Positions 38,664 to 47,158 are shown, counted from the first letter of the stretch. The stretch is 64,000 nt of DNA from Bordetella sp. LUAb4 (GCF_021325795.1 NZ_JAHPZX010000004.1:496001-560000); one strand, 5' to 3'. A program made the numbers and translations. The notes: generated from the letters alone by a model not told the origin.

Positions 38664-38788
38664 ACGCCAGCTGCGCGGCAACGAAGAACATACGCAGAGC
38701 CTCATGCCAGCCGCAGCATCCCACATAACGCCATACCCACAACAAACAGGCCCTCGCAAGCCTGATCACGACTCTGGAGACTAAGCTG

Positions 38789-39769
38789 ATGACCACCCTC
38801 ACCACCCGCCGCGGCGTGCTCGCCCTGGCCCTGGCCGGCTGTGCCAGCTTGCTGGCCCCGTCCGCGCAAGCGGCGGATTGGCCCGAACGCCCCATCACCC
38901 TGGTGGCGCCCTTCACGCCCGGGGGCACCACCGACATCGTCGCCCGCGCCATCGCCATGCAGTTGCAGCAGCAATTGGGACAGACGGTGATCGTGGAGAA
39001 CAAGCCCGGCGCCGGCGGCACCCTGGGTGCCGGCTACGTCGCGCGCGCCAAACCGGACGGTTATACCTTGCTGCTCGCCAACGTCGGCCATGCCGCCGCG
39101 GGCGTGCTGTACAAGAACCTGCCTTACGATTTTGAACGTGACATGACGCAGATCACCACCGTGGCCAATGTGCCTAACGTGCTGGTGGTGGCGAAGACCT
39201 TCCCCGTGAACAATGTGCGCGAGCTGCTGGCTTATGCCAAGGCGCATCCCAACGACATCAACTACGGCTCGGCGGGCATTGGCACCACGCAGCATCTGTC
39301 GGCCGAACTGCTCAAGAAGCAGACCGGCATGGCGGCCCTGCACGTCCCGTTCAAGGGCGCGGCGCCCATGATGACCGACCTGATCGGCGGCCGCCTCACC
39401 TTCGCCCTCGATTCGGCCGCCTCCGCCGCCGCGCAGATCAACGGTGGTGGCGTCAAGCCGCTGGCCGTCACCAGTCTCACGCGTACGCGCTTCCTGCCCG
39501 ACGTGCCGACGCTGGACGAATCCGGCGTGCCCGGCTACCAGATGACCACCTGGTACAGCCTGGCCGGCCCCAAGGACATGCCGCCGGCTGTCACCGACCG
39601 CATCTATCGCGCGGTGCGCGCCGCCATGGACGATCCCACCATGCGCAAGGCGCTGGACAGCATGGCGGCCGATCCGGGCGGCATGGAGCCGGCCAAGTTC
39701 CAGGCCTTCGTGCATCAGGAAACGCTGCGCTGGACGGAGCTGGCACGCGGCTGGGATAGCGCGAACTGA
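38789..39769 (+). CDS. Bug/TctC family periplasmic receptor
   Basis: A 326-residue binding protein with a signal peptide (GVLALALAGCASLLAPSAQAA). The mature start WPERPITLVAPFTPGGTTD carries the Bug first loop, with VENKPGAGG and KPDGYTLLLANVGH following. It is the second of two receptors in tandem, similar in layout to but diverged from its neighbour, so they may bind different carboxylates. A hairpin 14 nt after the stop separates it from the alcohol dehydrogenase. Confidence 0.92.
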   Translation: MTTLTTRRGVLALALAGCASLLAPSAQAADWPERPITLVAPFTPGGTTDIVARAIAMQLQQQLGQTVIVENKPGAGGTLGAGYVARAKPDGYTLLLANVGHAAAGVLYKNLPYDFERDMTQITTVANVPNVLVVAKTFPVNNVRELLAYAKAHPNDINYGSAGIGTTQHLSAELLKKQTGMAALHVPFKGAAPMMTDLIGGRLTFALDSAASAAAQINGGGVKPLAVTSLTRTRFLPDVPTLDESGVPGYQMTTWYSLAGPKDMPPAVTDRIYRAVRAAMDDPTMRKALDSMAADPGGMEPAKFQAFVHQETLRWTELARGWDSAN

Positions 39770-39782
39770 TTTTTTTTATCCA

Positions 39783-39818
39783 GACCGGCGCGCTACGTCC
39801 ATGCATCTCGCGCCGGTC
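39783..39818 (+). terminator. Hairpin after the Bug receptor gene
   Basis: A 10-bp perfect inverted repeat, GACCGGCGCG at 39783-39792 with its complement at 39809-39818, is followed by GTCTTTTC. A run of eight T residues lies just before it. It probably gives partial termination ahead of the alcohol dehydrogenase. Confidence 0.6.
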
Positions 39819-39837
39819 GTCTTTTCATAGGTTCATC

Positions 39838-41001
39838 ATGGCTGCCACCGACATCAGCACCTTCTTCTGCCCCACCCGCCTGTACACAGGCATCGGTTCG
39901 CACCGCAAGCTGGGCGAGATCCTGCGCGCGCACGACTGCAAGCGCGTCTTCATCGCCATCGACGGCGCCCTGCTGGATGGCGAGTTCTACGCCGGGATAC
40001 AGCGCATTCTGCAAGACGAAGGCGTGGCGGCGGCGGCCTATTCCGACATCGAGCCCGACCCCAGCGCCATCACGGTCGAACGGGCCTTCCAGGCTTGCCA
40101 GGCGCATGGCGCCACCCTGCTGCTGGCCATCGGCGGCGGCAGCACCATGGACGTCGCCAAGGCCGTCGGCATCCTGGCCACCAATGGCGGGCGCATCCAC
40201 GACTACGAAGGCATCGAGAAATTCAGCACGCCGCCACTGCCGCTGATCGCCATTCCCACCACGGCCGGCACCGGCTCGGAAGTCTCCGGCTCTTGCGTCA
40301 TCACCGACACCGAGAAGCAGTTGAAGATGTCGATCCGCCACGCCGCGCTGAACCCGGCGCGCGCGGCCATCCTGGATCCGCTGGCCTTGCGCACGGTGCC
40401 GGCGCATGTGGCGGCCCACTCCGGCATGGACGCCTTCGTGCATGCCTTCGAGTCCTATATCTCGCGCCAGGCCAACCTGGTGACGGACGCCATCAACATT
40501 GAAGCCATCGAACTGCTGGCCGCCAATATCCGCCCCTTCGTGGCCAACCGCGACAACCTGGAAGCCGGCCTGAACATGCTGGTGGGCTCCGCGTTGGCCG
40601 GCATCACCTTCGGCCAGACCGGCCTGGGCAATGTGCATTGCATGGCACGCTTCGTCGGCGCCTATTGGCATCTGTCGCATGGCCTGTCCAACGCTGTCTG
40701 TCTGCCGCACGTGGCACGCTTCAACCTGCAGGCCAATCCGCGCAAGTTTGCCCGCATCGCCGCCGCCATGGACCGCCCGGTGCGCGGCCTGCCGGAAATC
40801 GACGCGGCGCGCGCGGCCGTCGAAGCCATCGACACGCTGTGCCGTGACCTGGGCATACCCGCGCGCCTGCGCGACGTCGGCGCCACCGAGGACAAGTTCG
40901 ACGAGATCGCCGCGCTGTGCACGCAGGCCAACTACAACCGCTGGAATCCGCGCCAGACCAGCACCGCGGACTTCCGCGCGCTGTTCGCACAAGCGTATTG
41001 A
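39838..41001 (+). CDS. Iron-containing alcohol dehydrogenase
   Basis: A 387-residue NAD(P)-dependent, divalent-metal alcohol dehydrogenase (maleylacetate reductase/butanol dehydrogenase superfamily). The cofactor motif is AIGGGSTMDVAKA and TTAGTGSEVS is also present. The metal-binding region is SGMDAFVHAFESYIS with later His residues in VHCMARFVGAYWHLSHG. It is the last enzyme of the rightward unit with the aldehyde dehydrogenase and Bug receptors. The substrate is unknown. Confidence 0.92.
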   Translation: MAATDISTFFCPTRLYTGIGSHRKLGEILRAHDCKRVFIAIDGALLDGEFYAGIQRILQDEGVAAAAYSDIEPDPSAITVERAFQACQAHGATLLLAIGGGSTMDVAKAVGILATNGGRIHDYEGIEKFSTPPLPLIAIPTTAGTGSEVSGSCVITDTEKQLKMSIRHAALNPARAAILDPLALRTVPAHVAAHSGMDAFVHAFESYISRQANLVTDAINIEAIELLAANIRPFVANRDNLEAGLNMLVGSALAGITFGQTGLGNVHCMARFVGAYWHLSHGLSNAVCLPHVARFNLQANPRKFARIAAAMDRPVRGLPEIDAARAAVEAIDTLCRDLGIPARLRDVGATEDKFDEIAALCTQANYNRWNPRQTSTADFRALFAQAY

Positions 41002-41087
41002 TCAGGGCGCGCGCGAGCCAACCTGGGTCGCGACCAGCGCCAGGACGCGATCGGGGTGTGAATCAGAACGGTCTGTGCGCGGGCCGA

Positions 41088-41093
41088 TACAAT
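41088..41093 (+). promoter_or_regulatory. Candidate -10 element of a leaderless lacI-type transcript
   Basis: TACAAT lies seven bases before ATG 41101, the distance expected if transcription starts at the A of the start codon. No ribosome-binding site precedes this ATG. A -35 element is not convincing. Confidence 0.35.
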
Positions 41094-41100
41094 GCCGCTC

Positions 41101-42168
41101 ATGCCTCCTAAACCGCCCCGCTCCGAGCGTGAACCCGGCGCTGCCCGCGTCACCGTCCATGACGTGGCGCGCGCCGCCGGCGTCGCCATCGGCACCGTTT
41201 CCCGCGTGGTCAATGGCGCGCCCAGCGTCACCCCCGACGTGCGTCAGCGCGTGGAAACCGCCATCACGGAACTGGGCTGGGCGCCCAGCGCCGCGGCGCA
41301 GGCCATGCGCGGTGCGCCGACCCGCATGGTCGGGTTCATCTTTTCCGATATCCGCAATCCGCTCTACTCGTCCATGATCAAGGGCGCGGAAGATGTGCTC
41401 AGCGAACACGGCTACATGCTGGTAGTCGCCAGCAGCGACGGCCAGCCGGCGCGCGAGATCGCACTGATGCAGCTGTTCACACGGCGCCGCGCCGACGGCA
41501 TGCTGTTCGCGGTGGAGGAGGAATCCAACGCCGACGTGCTGCGCTGCGTGGCCGACGCCGGCTACCCCGTGGTGCTGCTGGAACGCGAAATGGCGGCGGC
41601 GCTGGGCGCGGTCGGCGCCGACCATTTGCACGGCACGCGCCACGCCACCGCCCACCTGCTGTCGCTGGGACACCGGCGCATCGCGCTGATCAGCGGCGGG
41701 CGCCATAATCGCGTCGGCCGCGACCGACTGGCCGGATTGGTACAGGCGCATGAAACGGCCGGCGTGCCGCTGGACCCGGCCCTGCTGCGCCTGGACAGTT
41801 TTGCTTCGGACTACGGCCTGCGCGAAAGCCAGCTGCTGCTGGAAATGGCGGATCCGCCCACCGCCATCGTCGCGGCCGGCATGCATCTGCTGCAGGGGGT
41901 CTTGCAGGGCATCCGCATGAAGGGCCGGCGCATTCCCGAAGATGTTTCGCTGGTGGCGTCCAACGACAGCCCCCTGGCCCAATTGGTAACGCCAGCGGTC
42001 GACGTCATCCGCTACGACGCCTACGCCCTGGGCCGCGAGGCCGCGCTGCTGCTATTGCGCCGTATGAATGGCGAAACCATGCCGCCAGCCACGCGGGTGG
42101 AGGTGCCGACGGAATTCGTGCTGCGGGCGTCGAGCGCGCCGCCGGCTAAAGCCGAAGGCGCCTTGTAG
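41101..42168 (+). CDS. LacI family transcriptional regulator
   Basis: A 355-residue repressor. The N-terminal helix-turn-helix and hinge read VTVHDVARAAGVAIGTVSRVVNG, then VTPDVRQRVETAI. The periplasmic-binding-like sensor domain follows, starting MVGFIFSDIRNPLYS. It is rightward after the alcohol dehydrogenase and ends three bases from the stop of the convergent small gene. It probably responds to the substrate of the preceding unit. ATG 41101 or 41092 may start it. Confidence 0.92.
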   Translation: MPPKPPRSEREPGAARVTVHDVARAAGVAIGTVSRVVNGAPSVTPDVRQRVETAITELGWAPSAAAQAMRGAPTRMVGFIFSDIRNPLYSSMIKGAEDVLSEHGYMLVVASSDGQPAREIALMQLFTRRRADGMLFAVEEESNADVLRCVADAGYPVVLLEREMAAALGAVGADHLHGTRHATAHLLSLGHRRIALISGGRHNRVGRDRLAGLVQAHETAGVPLDPALLRLDSFASDYGLRESQLLLEMADPPTAIVAAGMHLLQGVLQGIRMKGRRIPEDVSLVASNDSPLAQLVTPAVDVIRYDAYALGREAALLLLRRMNGETMPPATRVEVPTEFVLRASSAPPAKAEGAL

Positions 42169-42171
42169 GGC

Positions 42172-42705
42172 TTATAGCGCGGGCCCGCGCATCAGCCGCT
42201 CCAACGCCTGCGAGTACTCAAACAGCAATCGTGCCACGGTGCCGCGGTCGAGCTGATGCGGATCGAATACGTACTCGACCAGCAGATGCTGGTCGAATTC
42301 GGTCACTTGGGCGATCAACTCCGGCTGCACGAGACACTGCTCGCCTTGCGCAGGCGAGCTGTTCACCCCGTCAGCCGCAGCGGCCCGCCCCACGCTGGTC
42401 CGGGAGTAAAGAAAAGCGATCGCGCCGCCAGGATGCGTTTGCGTCAATCCGCCGGGCACGCGCAACAGGTAGCTGGCGACCACCTGTGTCGTCGCCAGAA
42501 AACCATCAGGAGACTGCGCAGCCAGCGCATCCGCCGCGTCATTGGTCGCAAAGGCGACCACGCCTCTGGTCACCATGCAGAACAGCGCGACCAGCATGTC
42601 GGCGATGTTGCAGTTCATCCGCGCCGCCAGCGAACGCAAGGTCAATAGTTGCGCATTGCGGAACACTGCCGGAAGGCGGCCTTCGACTTGCAGCGGTTCT
42701 GTCAT
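42172..42705 (-). CDS. Small protein resembling the C-terminal lobe of an NRPS condensation domain
   Basis: A 177-residue protein with AAGGAGG 11 bases upstream of ATG 42705. LRSLAARMNCNIADMLVAL, then YLLRVPGG, then LIAQVTEFDQHLLVEYVF and a final helix (TVARLLFEYSQALERLM) follow the block order of the second half of condensation domains, including those in the NRPS at 50899-64000. The middle portion is short and the HHxxxDG-bearing first lobe is missing, so catalysis by the normal mechanism is not expected. A Fur-like site lies just upstream, so it probably belongs to the iron regulon. It could be a degenerate fragment or a docking or accessory protein. Confidence 0.4.
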   Translation of the reverse strand: MTEPLQVEGRLPAVFRNAQLLTLRSLAARMNCNIADMLVALFCMVTRGVVAFATNDAADALAAQSPDGFLATTQVVASYLLRVPGGLTQTHPGGAIAFLYSRTSVGRAAAADGVNSSPAQGEQCLVQPELIAQVTEFDQHLLVEYVFDPHQLDRGTVARLLFEYSQALERLMRGPAL

Positions 42706-42743
42706 GGAACGGTTATGCCTCCTTGGGAGAAGCAGAACTATAG

Positions 42744-42766
42744 TTGCGAATGATTCTCTTACGCAA
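42744..42766 (-). promoter_or_regulatory. Fur-box-like site upstream of the small condensation-like gene
   Basis: Read leftward, the core TAAGAGAATCATTCGCA resembles Fur sites found before ECF sigma genes. Outer TTGCG/CGCAA arms flank it. It fills the 67-nt gap between the fusion gene stop (42773) and ATG 42705, giving that gene its own promoter. Confidence 0.5.
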
Positions 42767-42772
42767 TCGCAT

Positions 42773-45700
42773 TTATATGCCGGCCGGTACGCCAACGAAG
42801 CGCATCGAGACGGCGCCGGCCGTGTCGATGAATTCGATCACGGATACATCCTCGTGCAGCGCATGCAAGCGTACGACGCGAGCCGAGGCGATATCCGGTT
42901 CGTGCAGATGCAAGGCGACGCCGTCGGCTTCGAAGCTGTACCAGCCGTCGCCTATCGGCTTCGCCCTGTCCACGCGACCCGTGTATTGCTGCACCATGCC
43001 TCGATTGCCCACTGTTGCCAGCACGGATGCATGACTGGCGGCCACGCGCGCTCCCAGTTCACGTATTGCCGCGGCATCGAGTTCACGAACGTCAGCCGGA
43101 TCCCATTGCCGCCACAGACGTTCGTGCGAAATGGGTGGCAGGTCTTCCAGGATATTCTCGACGGCCGCCGCGGAGTCCGCCCGCCGGACGGCCTTCCGCA
43201 GGGAAGCGGCGACAGCCCGTTCCTGCCCAGCCGGTGCGAACACACGCGGCTTGGGCGGATCGATCACCTGGCGGTCCGCCCGCAAATCGGCCGTCAGCTT
43301 GTCGAACGAAGCGCCGTCCTCAGTGTCGACAACGAAGAACTTGGCGATCGAATCGCCATATTCGTCATACACCTGCAGGTTTCTGCGAGGCTGATGCAGC
43401 GGGCCTTCATGACTCACGACGGCAAGCACATATTTCCAATTGGCGGGAAAGATGCGCGCCTGCAAGGGCCCTTGCAGATCGATCTCCGCCGTTCCATCGC
43501 CTGCAGGCGCGACGCGCTCTTGCCGCATGAGCGCGGCTCGTTCGCTGATACCGTACTCATTTCTCATGACAGACCCCACCTTGCCCCAGGTGGACATGGT
43601 GCGCAGCAGATGCGCGACATCAGCAGGCGAACGCTTCAACAGCACCGTGCCCGCGCCGAGTTCAGTCGTCATCAACTGTGCTTCCGTGGTGCCGAGATAT
43701 TCGCTCGCGTCCCTGAAGATGCCACCTGGATGCGCGGCGTCGTAAGCCCGCCAGCGGGCGCCCAATTCCTTGGAATCGTAAAGTGCCCACGGCGTCCACT
43801 TGCGCGCGGCGTAGCGCCGGGTCGCCTGCGCGTAATACGGTGACGCGGGGTCATCCGACACGCCGGAGGCCAGCATCGTGTAGGCATGGCCGCCGCCAGC
43901 CCCGAAATCCACCACCTGCAGATACGTATTCCCCAGCAGGTCGCGTGGCGCGATATCGCCTTCTCGCGGCTTGCGCCAGGGCGTGCATGCGGACGTGAAA
44001 TAGCCACCCTCATCGCAGCCGCCATACAGCGGGATCCGGTCCTGTCCCATGACGACGTACAAGGCTTGCCCACGTTTCTCGTCCAGCGCCCGTCCCACCC
44101 TTTGAAAATCGAGTATCGCGGCGGCAAACGCCTGCAGCACGGCCGGCTCGCGCACATTCAAGGTTGCCGGTGTCCCCAACGGATCGCCGGCAGCGAACGG
44201 ATGCACGTACAGGCGCTGCGCCGGGATACGCGCCAGGCGGCTCCAGACGGCGTCCCAGAGATTGGCGCCGGCGGCGTCCGCCGTGGCACTATCGTTCCAG
44301 CGTGCCAATACGGCGCAGGCGCCACCCGTAGGCACCGCTTGGGGAGGATCGAATGTGCGCCCCGTCGCAGGATCCATCGCGACACGCAGCGTAGGCAAGC
44401 CGCATGCGGCGTCCAGCAACTGCCGCTTGAACAGCAGCGCCGACTCCGAGCGGCTGTCCAGGGCCAGATCACGCAGATCCTGCTCGCGCACCGCAGCGCC
44501 CGAGCCTTGACGTTCCACCATGCCGTTCAGCGCCGAATAGCCTAGCCGCGCCCGCAAACCTGGTGAAACGCCGCTGCGGCCCAGCACGCCGGCATAACCT
44601 TGCAGAGGGGCCTGGGGATTGGCGTATTCATAACTGTTGTTCATATTGGCGACGTAGTCCGTCCGCGCCAGTGAAGGCATTGCCTCTACCGGCAGTGCGC
44701 CTTCTTGCGCCGCGCCGGGCACCGTCCGCCAGGCACAATCCGACCTGCTGCCGTCCAGAAAAGGAACGCCGGGCATGAGCGGGTTCACGGCCTTGCCCAT
44801 CTGCGTCGTGCAGGCTTGCACCAGATCGTCGGGCACGCCTGGTACGGCACCGATGTCCGCGTACCATGCCCGGGGATCGTTGCGTCCGACCGCCAAGGTG
44901 TTGACCCAGGGCATGGCTGCGTAATGCTTCTGCGCCGCGATGAAATCATCCAGCGAAGCCGCACGGTCCCAGGCCAGGAAATTCTCGAAGATGCGGAAAT
45001 TGCCGGTGTTTATGTCGCGCAGGGCGATGGCCGCATGGTCGGACCAGCCCATGCCGGGCGCCTGCCTGCCCAAATCGACCACGGGTCCATAACGCGTCAT
45101 ATAGAGCGTGCGCGTCACCGTCTCCAGTGAACCGTCCGGCCGCCTGGCTTGGACTGAAACGGCGACGGGCGACATGGGCTCGGGTTTGCCATCGACCAGG
45201 TAGGAAGTCGGGTTGCCCTTCTGCAGCGTCAGCTCGAACAGCCCAAAGCGCCTGGCGCTCGATACCGTATGCGTCCACGCCACATCGCGGTTGAAGCCCA
45301 TCATGATCACGGGCACGCCCAGGAAAGCCACGCCACTGACATCGATGACATCGGGGATGGTAAGGCGCGCCTGATAGAAACGGTCTGGTCCCGTCCAGAA
45401 CCAATGCGGATTGCCTAGCAGCAGTCCTCCCTTGCCACGCGTCGCCGTAGTCCCCAACGCCACGCCATTGCTGCCCGCCCCCGGCACCCCGCCGATCACC
45501 TGACGCAGCGCCAGCGTGCGCTGGCCCTCATCTGTCGCCGCGGCTACACCCGCCTGCTCGCGCGGTGCCGCGGAAGTCTTTGCCCCGGTGGGCTGTGTGG
45601 AGGATGTGGAGGGTGTGGGCGGACTCGCCGTGACGATAGCGTCGATGAAATTCAGGTAGCCGCCCACGAGATTGGCGGCGTACAGCCGGCGATAGATGTC

Positions 45701-46234
45701 CTGCCGGACGATGGGCGCCACCCAGGGCTGGCCCTGGCAGGCTTGGTGTGCGGCGGGAAACGCCCCCGCCTGCAGCTGTCCCAAATAATGGTTGTAGCCC
45801 TGCACGAAACCGGCAACCAAGGATTTGAATTCTTGGGATTGGGCCTGCTCGTACTGCTCAACCACCGCATCGGTATCGACGAAGCGGAAGAAAAAGTCCG
45901 AGTCCAGATTGCGCGTACCGCCGGTTGGGGAATGCCAGTCGGGCTTGGCGTCCGGGCCGAAGTGCTTCGCCCGTTCGCCGCGGTAGGTCACAAAGGCCTC
46001 GGCCAAGGTGCAGAGATTGTCCTGCGCCTGCGCGTAGCCAAGCCCATACCCCAACGATGGCCAGTCCCGCGCGCTTATCTGGGGTATGCCCTCTTGGGTC
46101 CGGTTGATTTCGACCGACGTCGAAGATACCTGCTCTTCGTCCCGCGCCGAGGATGACTCTCCAGTACGGGGTACCGCGCATCCCGCCAGAAACACGCCCA
46201 TGACAAACACTAGCGAAACCGAGACTGACCGCAC
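42773..46234 (-). CDS. Lipoprotein fusion: PvdQ/penicillin-acylase-type Ntn hydrolase plus HemS/HmuS-like domain
   Basis: A 1153-residue protein in one uninterrupted frame. The signal peptide ends in a lipobox (VFLAGC), so export and lipid attachment are predicted. Residues about 40-230 form the acylase alpha part. A Pro/Ser/Thr linker precedes the autocatalytic site GAGSNGVALG, with nucleophile Ser255. The beta part runs to about 835 and includes LLLGNPHW, VMMGFNRDVAWTHT-like and WNDSATADAAGANLWD segments. Residues about 838-1153 match the two repeats of HemS-type haem proteins: RDASEYLGTTEAQL, WGKVGSVMRNEYGISER, LQARIFPANWKYVLAV and LQVYDEYGDSIAKFF, then VGNRGMVQQYTGRV and VALHLHEPDIASARVVR. 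PvdQ relatives remove the fatty acid from siderophore precursors in the periplasm. HemS proteins are normally separate and cytoplasmic. The gene is divergent from the ECF sigma gene and preceded by a Fur-like site. Confidence 0.85.
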   Translation of the reverse strand: MRSVSVSLVFVMGVFLAGCAVPRTGESSSARDEEQVSSTSVEINRTQEGIPQISARDWPSLGYGLGYAQAQDNLCTLAEAFVTYRGERAKHFGPDAKPDWHSPTGGTRNLDSDFFFRFVDTDAVVEQYEQAQSQEFKSLVAGFVQGYNHYLGQLQAGAFPAAHQACQGQPWVAPIVRQDIYRRLYAANLVGGYLNFIDAIVTASPPTPSTSSTQPTGAKTSAAPREQAGVAAATDEGQRTLALRQVIGGVPGAGSNGVALGTTATRGKGGLLLGNPHWFWTGPDRFYQARLTIPDVIDVSGVAFLGVPVIMMGFNRDVAWTHTVSSARRFGLFELTLQKGNPTSYLVDGKPEPMSPVAVSVQARRPDGSLETVTRTLYMTRYGPVVDLGRQAPGMGWSDHAAIALRDINTGNFRIFENFLAWDRAASLDDFIAAQKHYAAMPWVNTLAVGRNDPRAWYADIGAVPGVPDDLVQACTTQMGKAVNPLMPGVPFLDGSRSDCAWRTVPGAAQEGALPVEAMPSLARTDYVANMNNSYEYANPQAPLQGYAGVLGRSGVSPGLRARLGYSALNGMVERQGSGAAVREQDLRDLALDSRSESALLFKRQLLDAACGLPTLRVAMDPATGRTFDPPQAVPTGGACAVLARWNDSATADAAGANLWDAVWSRLARIPAQRLYVHPFAAGDPLGTPATLNVREPAVLQAFAAAILDFQRVGRALDEKRGQALYVVMGQDRIPLYGGCDEGGYFTSACTPWRKPREGDIAPRDLLGNTYLQVVDFGAGGGHAYTMLASGVSDDPASPYYAQATRRYAARKWTPWALYDSKELGARWRAYDAAHPGGIFRDASEYLGTTEAQLMTTELGAGTVLLKRSPADVAHLLRTMSTWGKVGSVMRNEYGISERAALMRQERVAPAGDGTAEIDLQGPLQARIFPANWKYVLAVVSHEGPLHQPRRNLQVYDEYGDSIAKFFVVDTEDGASFDKLTADLRADRQVIDPPKPRVFAPAGQERAVAASLRKAVRRADSAAAVENILEDLPPISHERLWRQWDPADVRELDAAAIRELGARVAASHASVLATVGNRGMVQQYTGRVDRAKPIGDGWYSFEADGVALHLHEPDIASARVVRLHALHEDVSVIEFIDTAGAVSMRFVGVPAGI
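42776..43721 (-). other. HemS/HmuS-like domain of the acylase fusion
   Basis: About 315 residues against 340-355 for free HemS. Both internal repeats are recognisable. By manual alignment, the segment that carries the axial haem His of Yersinia HemS (TDVHQFF) reads ADSAAAV here, so the known ligand is absent. Retained features are the VGNRG turn, the HLHE strand and the NW/LAV strand. Haem binding is therefore uncertain; a ferric-ligand or structural role is possible. Confidence 0.8.
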
Positions 46235-46287
46235 GCTGACTCCTGCTGTTTTCCGACCACACGCTGGCCACGGCGTCTATCGCTCGA

Positions 46288-46310
46288 AAATAATGGAATG
46301 ATTATTATTT
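46288..46310 (-). promoter_or_regulatory. Fur-box-like site upstream of the acylase-HemS fusion gene
   Basis: An AT-rich partial palindrome (AAATAATGG, then AATGATTATTATTT) is centred 65 nt upstream of the fusion gene start. It resembles the GATAATGATAATCATTATC Fur consensus. Confidence 0.6.
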
Positions 46311-46430
46311 TTAGTCAAGACGAGTGGTGGAAACCACGCGCTGGAGGCTGCGCCATCCCTCTTGGCGAACCGTGGACATCGTCCAACACCAGGCATTGAA
46401 TTTTTATCAGGCGTCGCCTAGAATAAACGG

Positions 46431-46445
46431 GAATAATTTTTATTC
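46431..46445 (+). promoter_or_regulatory. Fur-box-like site upstream of the ECF sigma gene
   Basis: GAATAATTTTTATTC has perfect 6-bp arms and continues into CTCA, as in Fur sites before fecI-type genes. It is 108 nt upstream of the sigma ATG. The rest of the 318-nt divergent gap has no gene. Confidence 0.55.
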
Positions 46446-46552
46446 TCAACCTGCTCTTATTCCCAACCTGCTCGCCCGCCACTGGAATTTCCCGAGTCGA
46501 GCAGGCGACCAACCGCCTTGCAGCGTTCTGCAGAAGCCTTGTCGAGGGCACG

Positions 46553-47086
46553 ATGACCCAGGCCGACACCCCCATTGGTCAAGTTGATCGCAGCGGCGCG
46601 CTGGTGCGCTACTACAAGGAACTTCTGGCGTTCTTCTCGAATTCGCTGCGAGATCGGGATGCCGCGACCGACGTCGTGCATGAAAGCTATGCCAGGGTCT
46701 TGGCCATGGATGCCCAGATCAGCATTCCTGAACCGCGTGCCCTGCTCTATTGCATCGGTAAGAATATCGTCCTCGATGCCTCCCGGCGCAACAAGGTCGA
46801 ATCCGGAGCCCTTGAAAGCCTGACGTCCCTGGGCCACGACGCGGCTCCTTCGGTCGAAAGAGAGGTGGTGGCCCGCCAGGAGTTGGCCCACATCGTCAGC
46901 CGGCTGGTCGCCATGCCGCGCAAACGCCGCGACGCCTTCGTGCTGGTCAAGATCTATGGCTATAGCCATGCCGAGGCCGCCAGTCATCTCGCCTGCACCG
47001 TCATGGCGATCGAGAAGCACGTCGCGCGGGGCATCATGGATTTTGTCAGCCATGCGCGGCTGCAAGGCGCGAGAAACCACGCCTGA
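46553..47086 (+). CDS. ECF sigma factor, FecI/PvdS-like iron-starvation type
   Basis: A 177-residue sigma-70 family protein. Region 2 includes LLAFFSNSLRDRDAATDVVHESYARV and PRALLYCIGKNIVLDASRR. Region 4 includes MPRKRRDAFVLVKIYGYSHAEAASHL. GAGGG lies six bases before ATG 46553. It is followed by a FecR gene and a TonB receptor with an STN domain, the standard cell-surface signalling triad. It probably directs transcription of the receptor, the NRPS genes and the fusion gene. Confidence 0.93.
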   Translation: MTQADTPIGQVDRSGALVRYYKELLAFFSNSLRDRDAATDVVHESYARVLAMDAQISIPEPRALLYCIGKNIVLDASRRNKVESGALESLTSLGHDAAPSVEREVVARQELAHIVSRLVAMPRKRRDAFVLVKIYGYSHAEAASHLACTVMAIEKHVARGIMDFVSHARLQGARNHA

Positions 47087-47158
47087 TTCGCGATTCGCGC
47101 CGGAAAGGCGCGAGCTGGATAAAATCACTTATTCCGACTTGCCCCCTATTCCTTCGCG

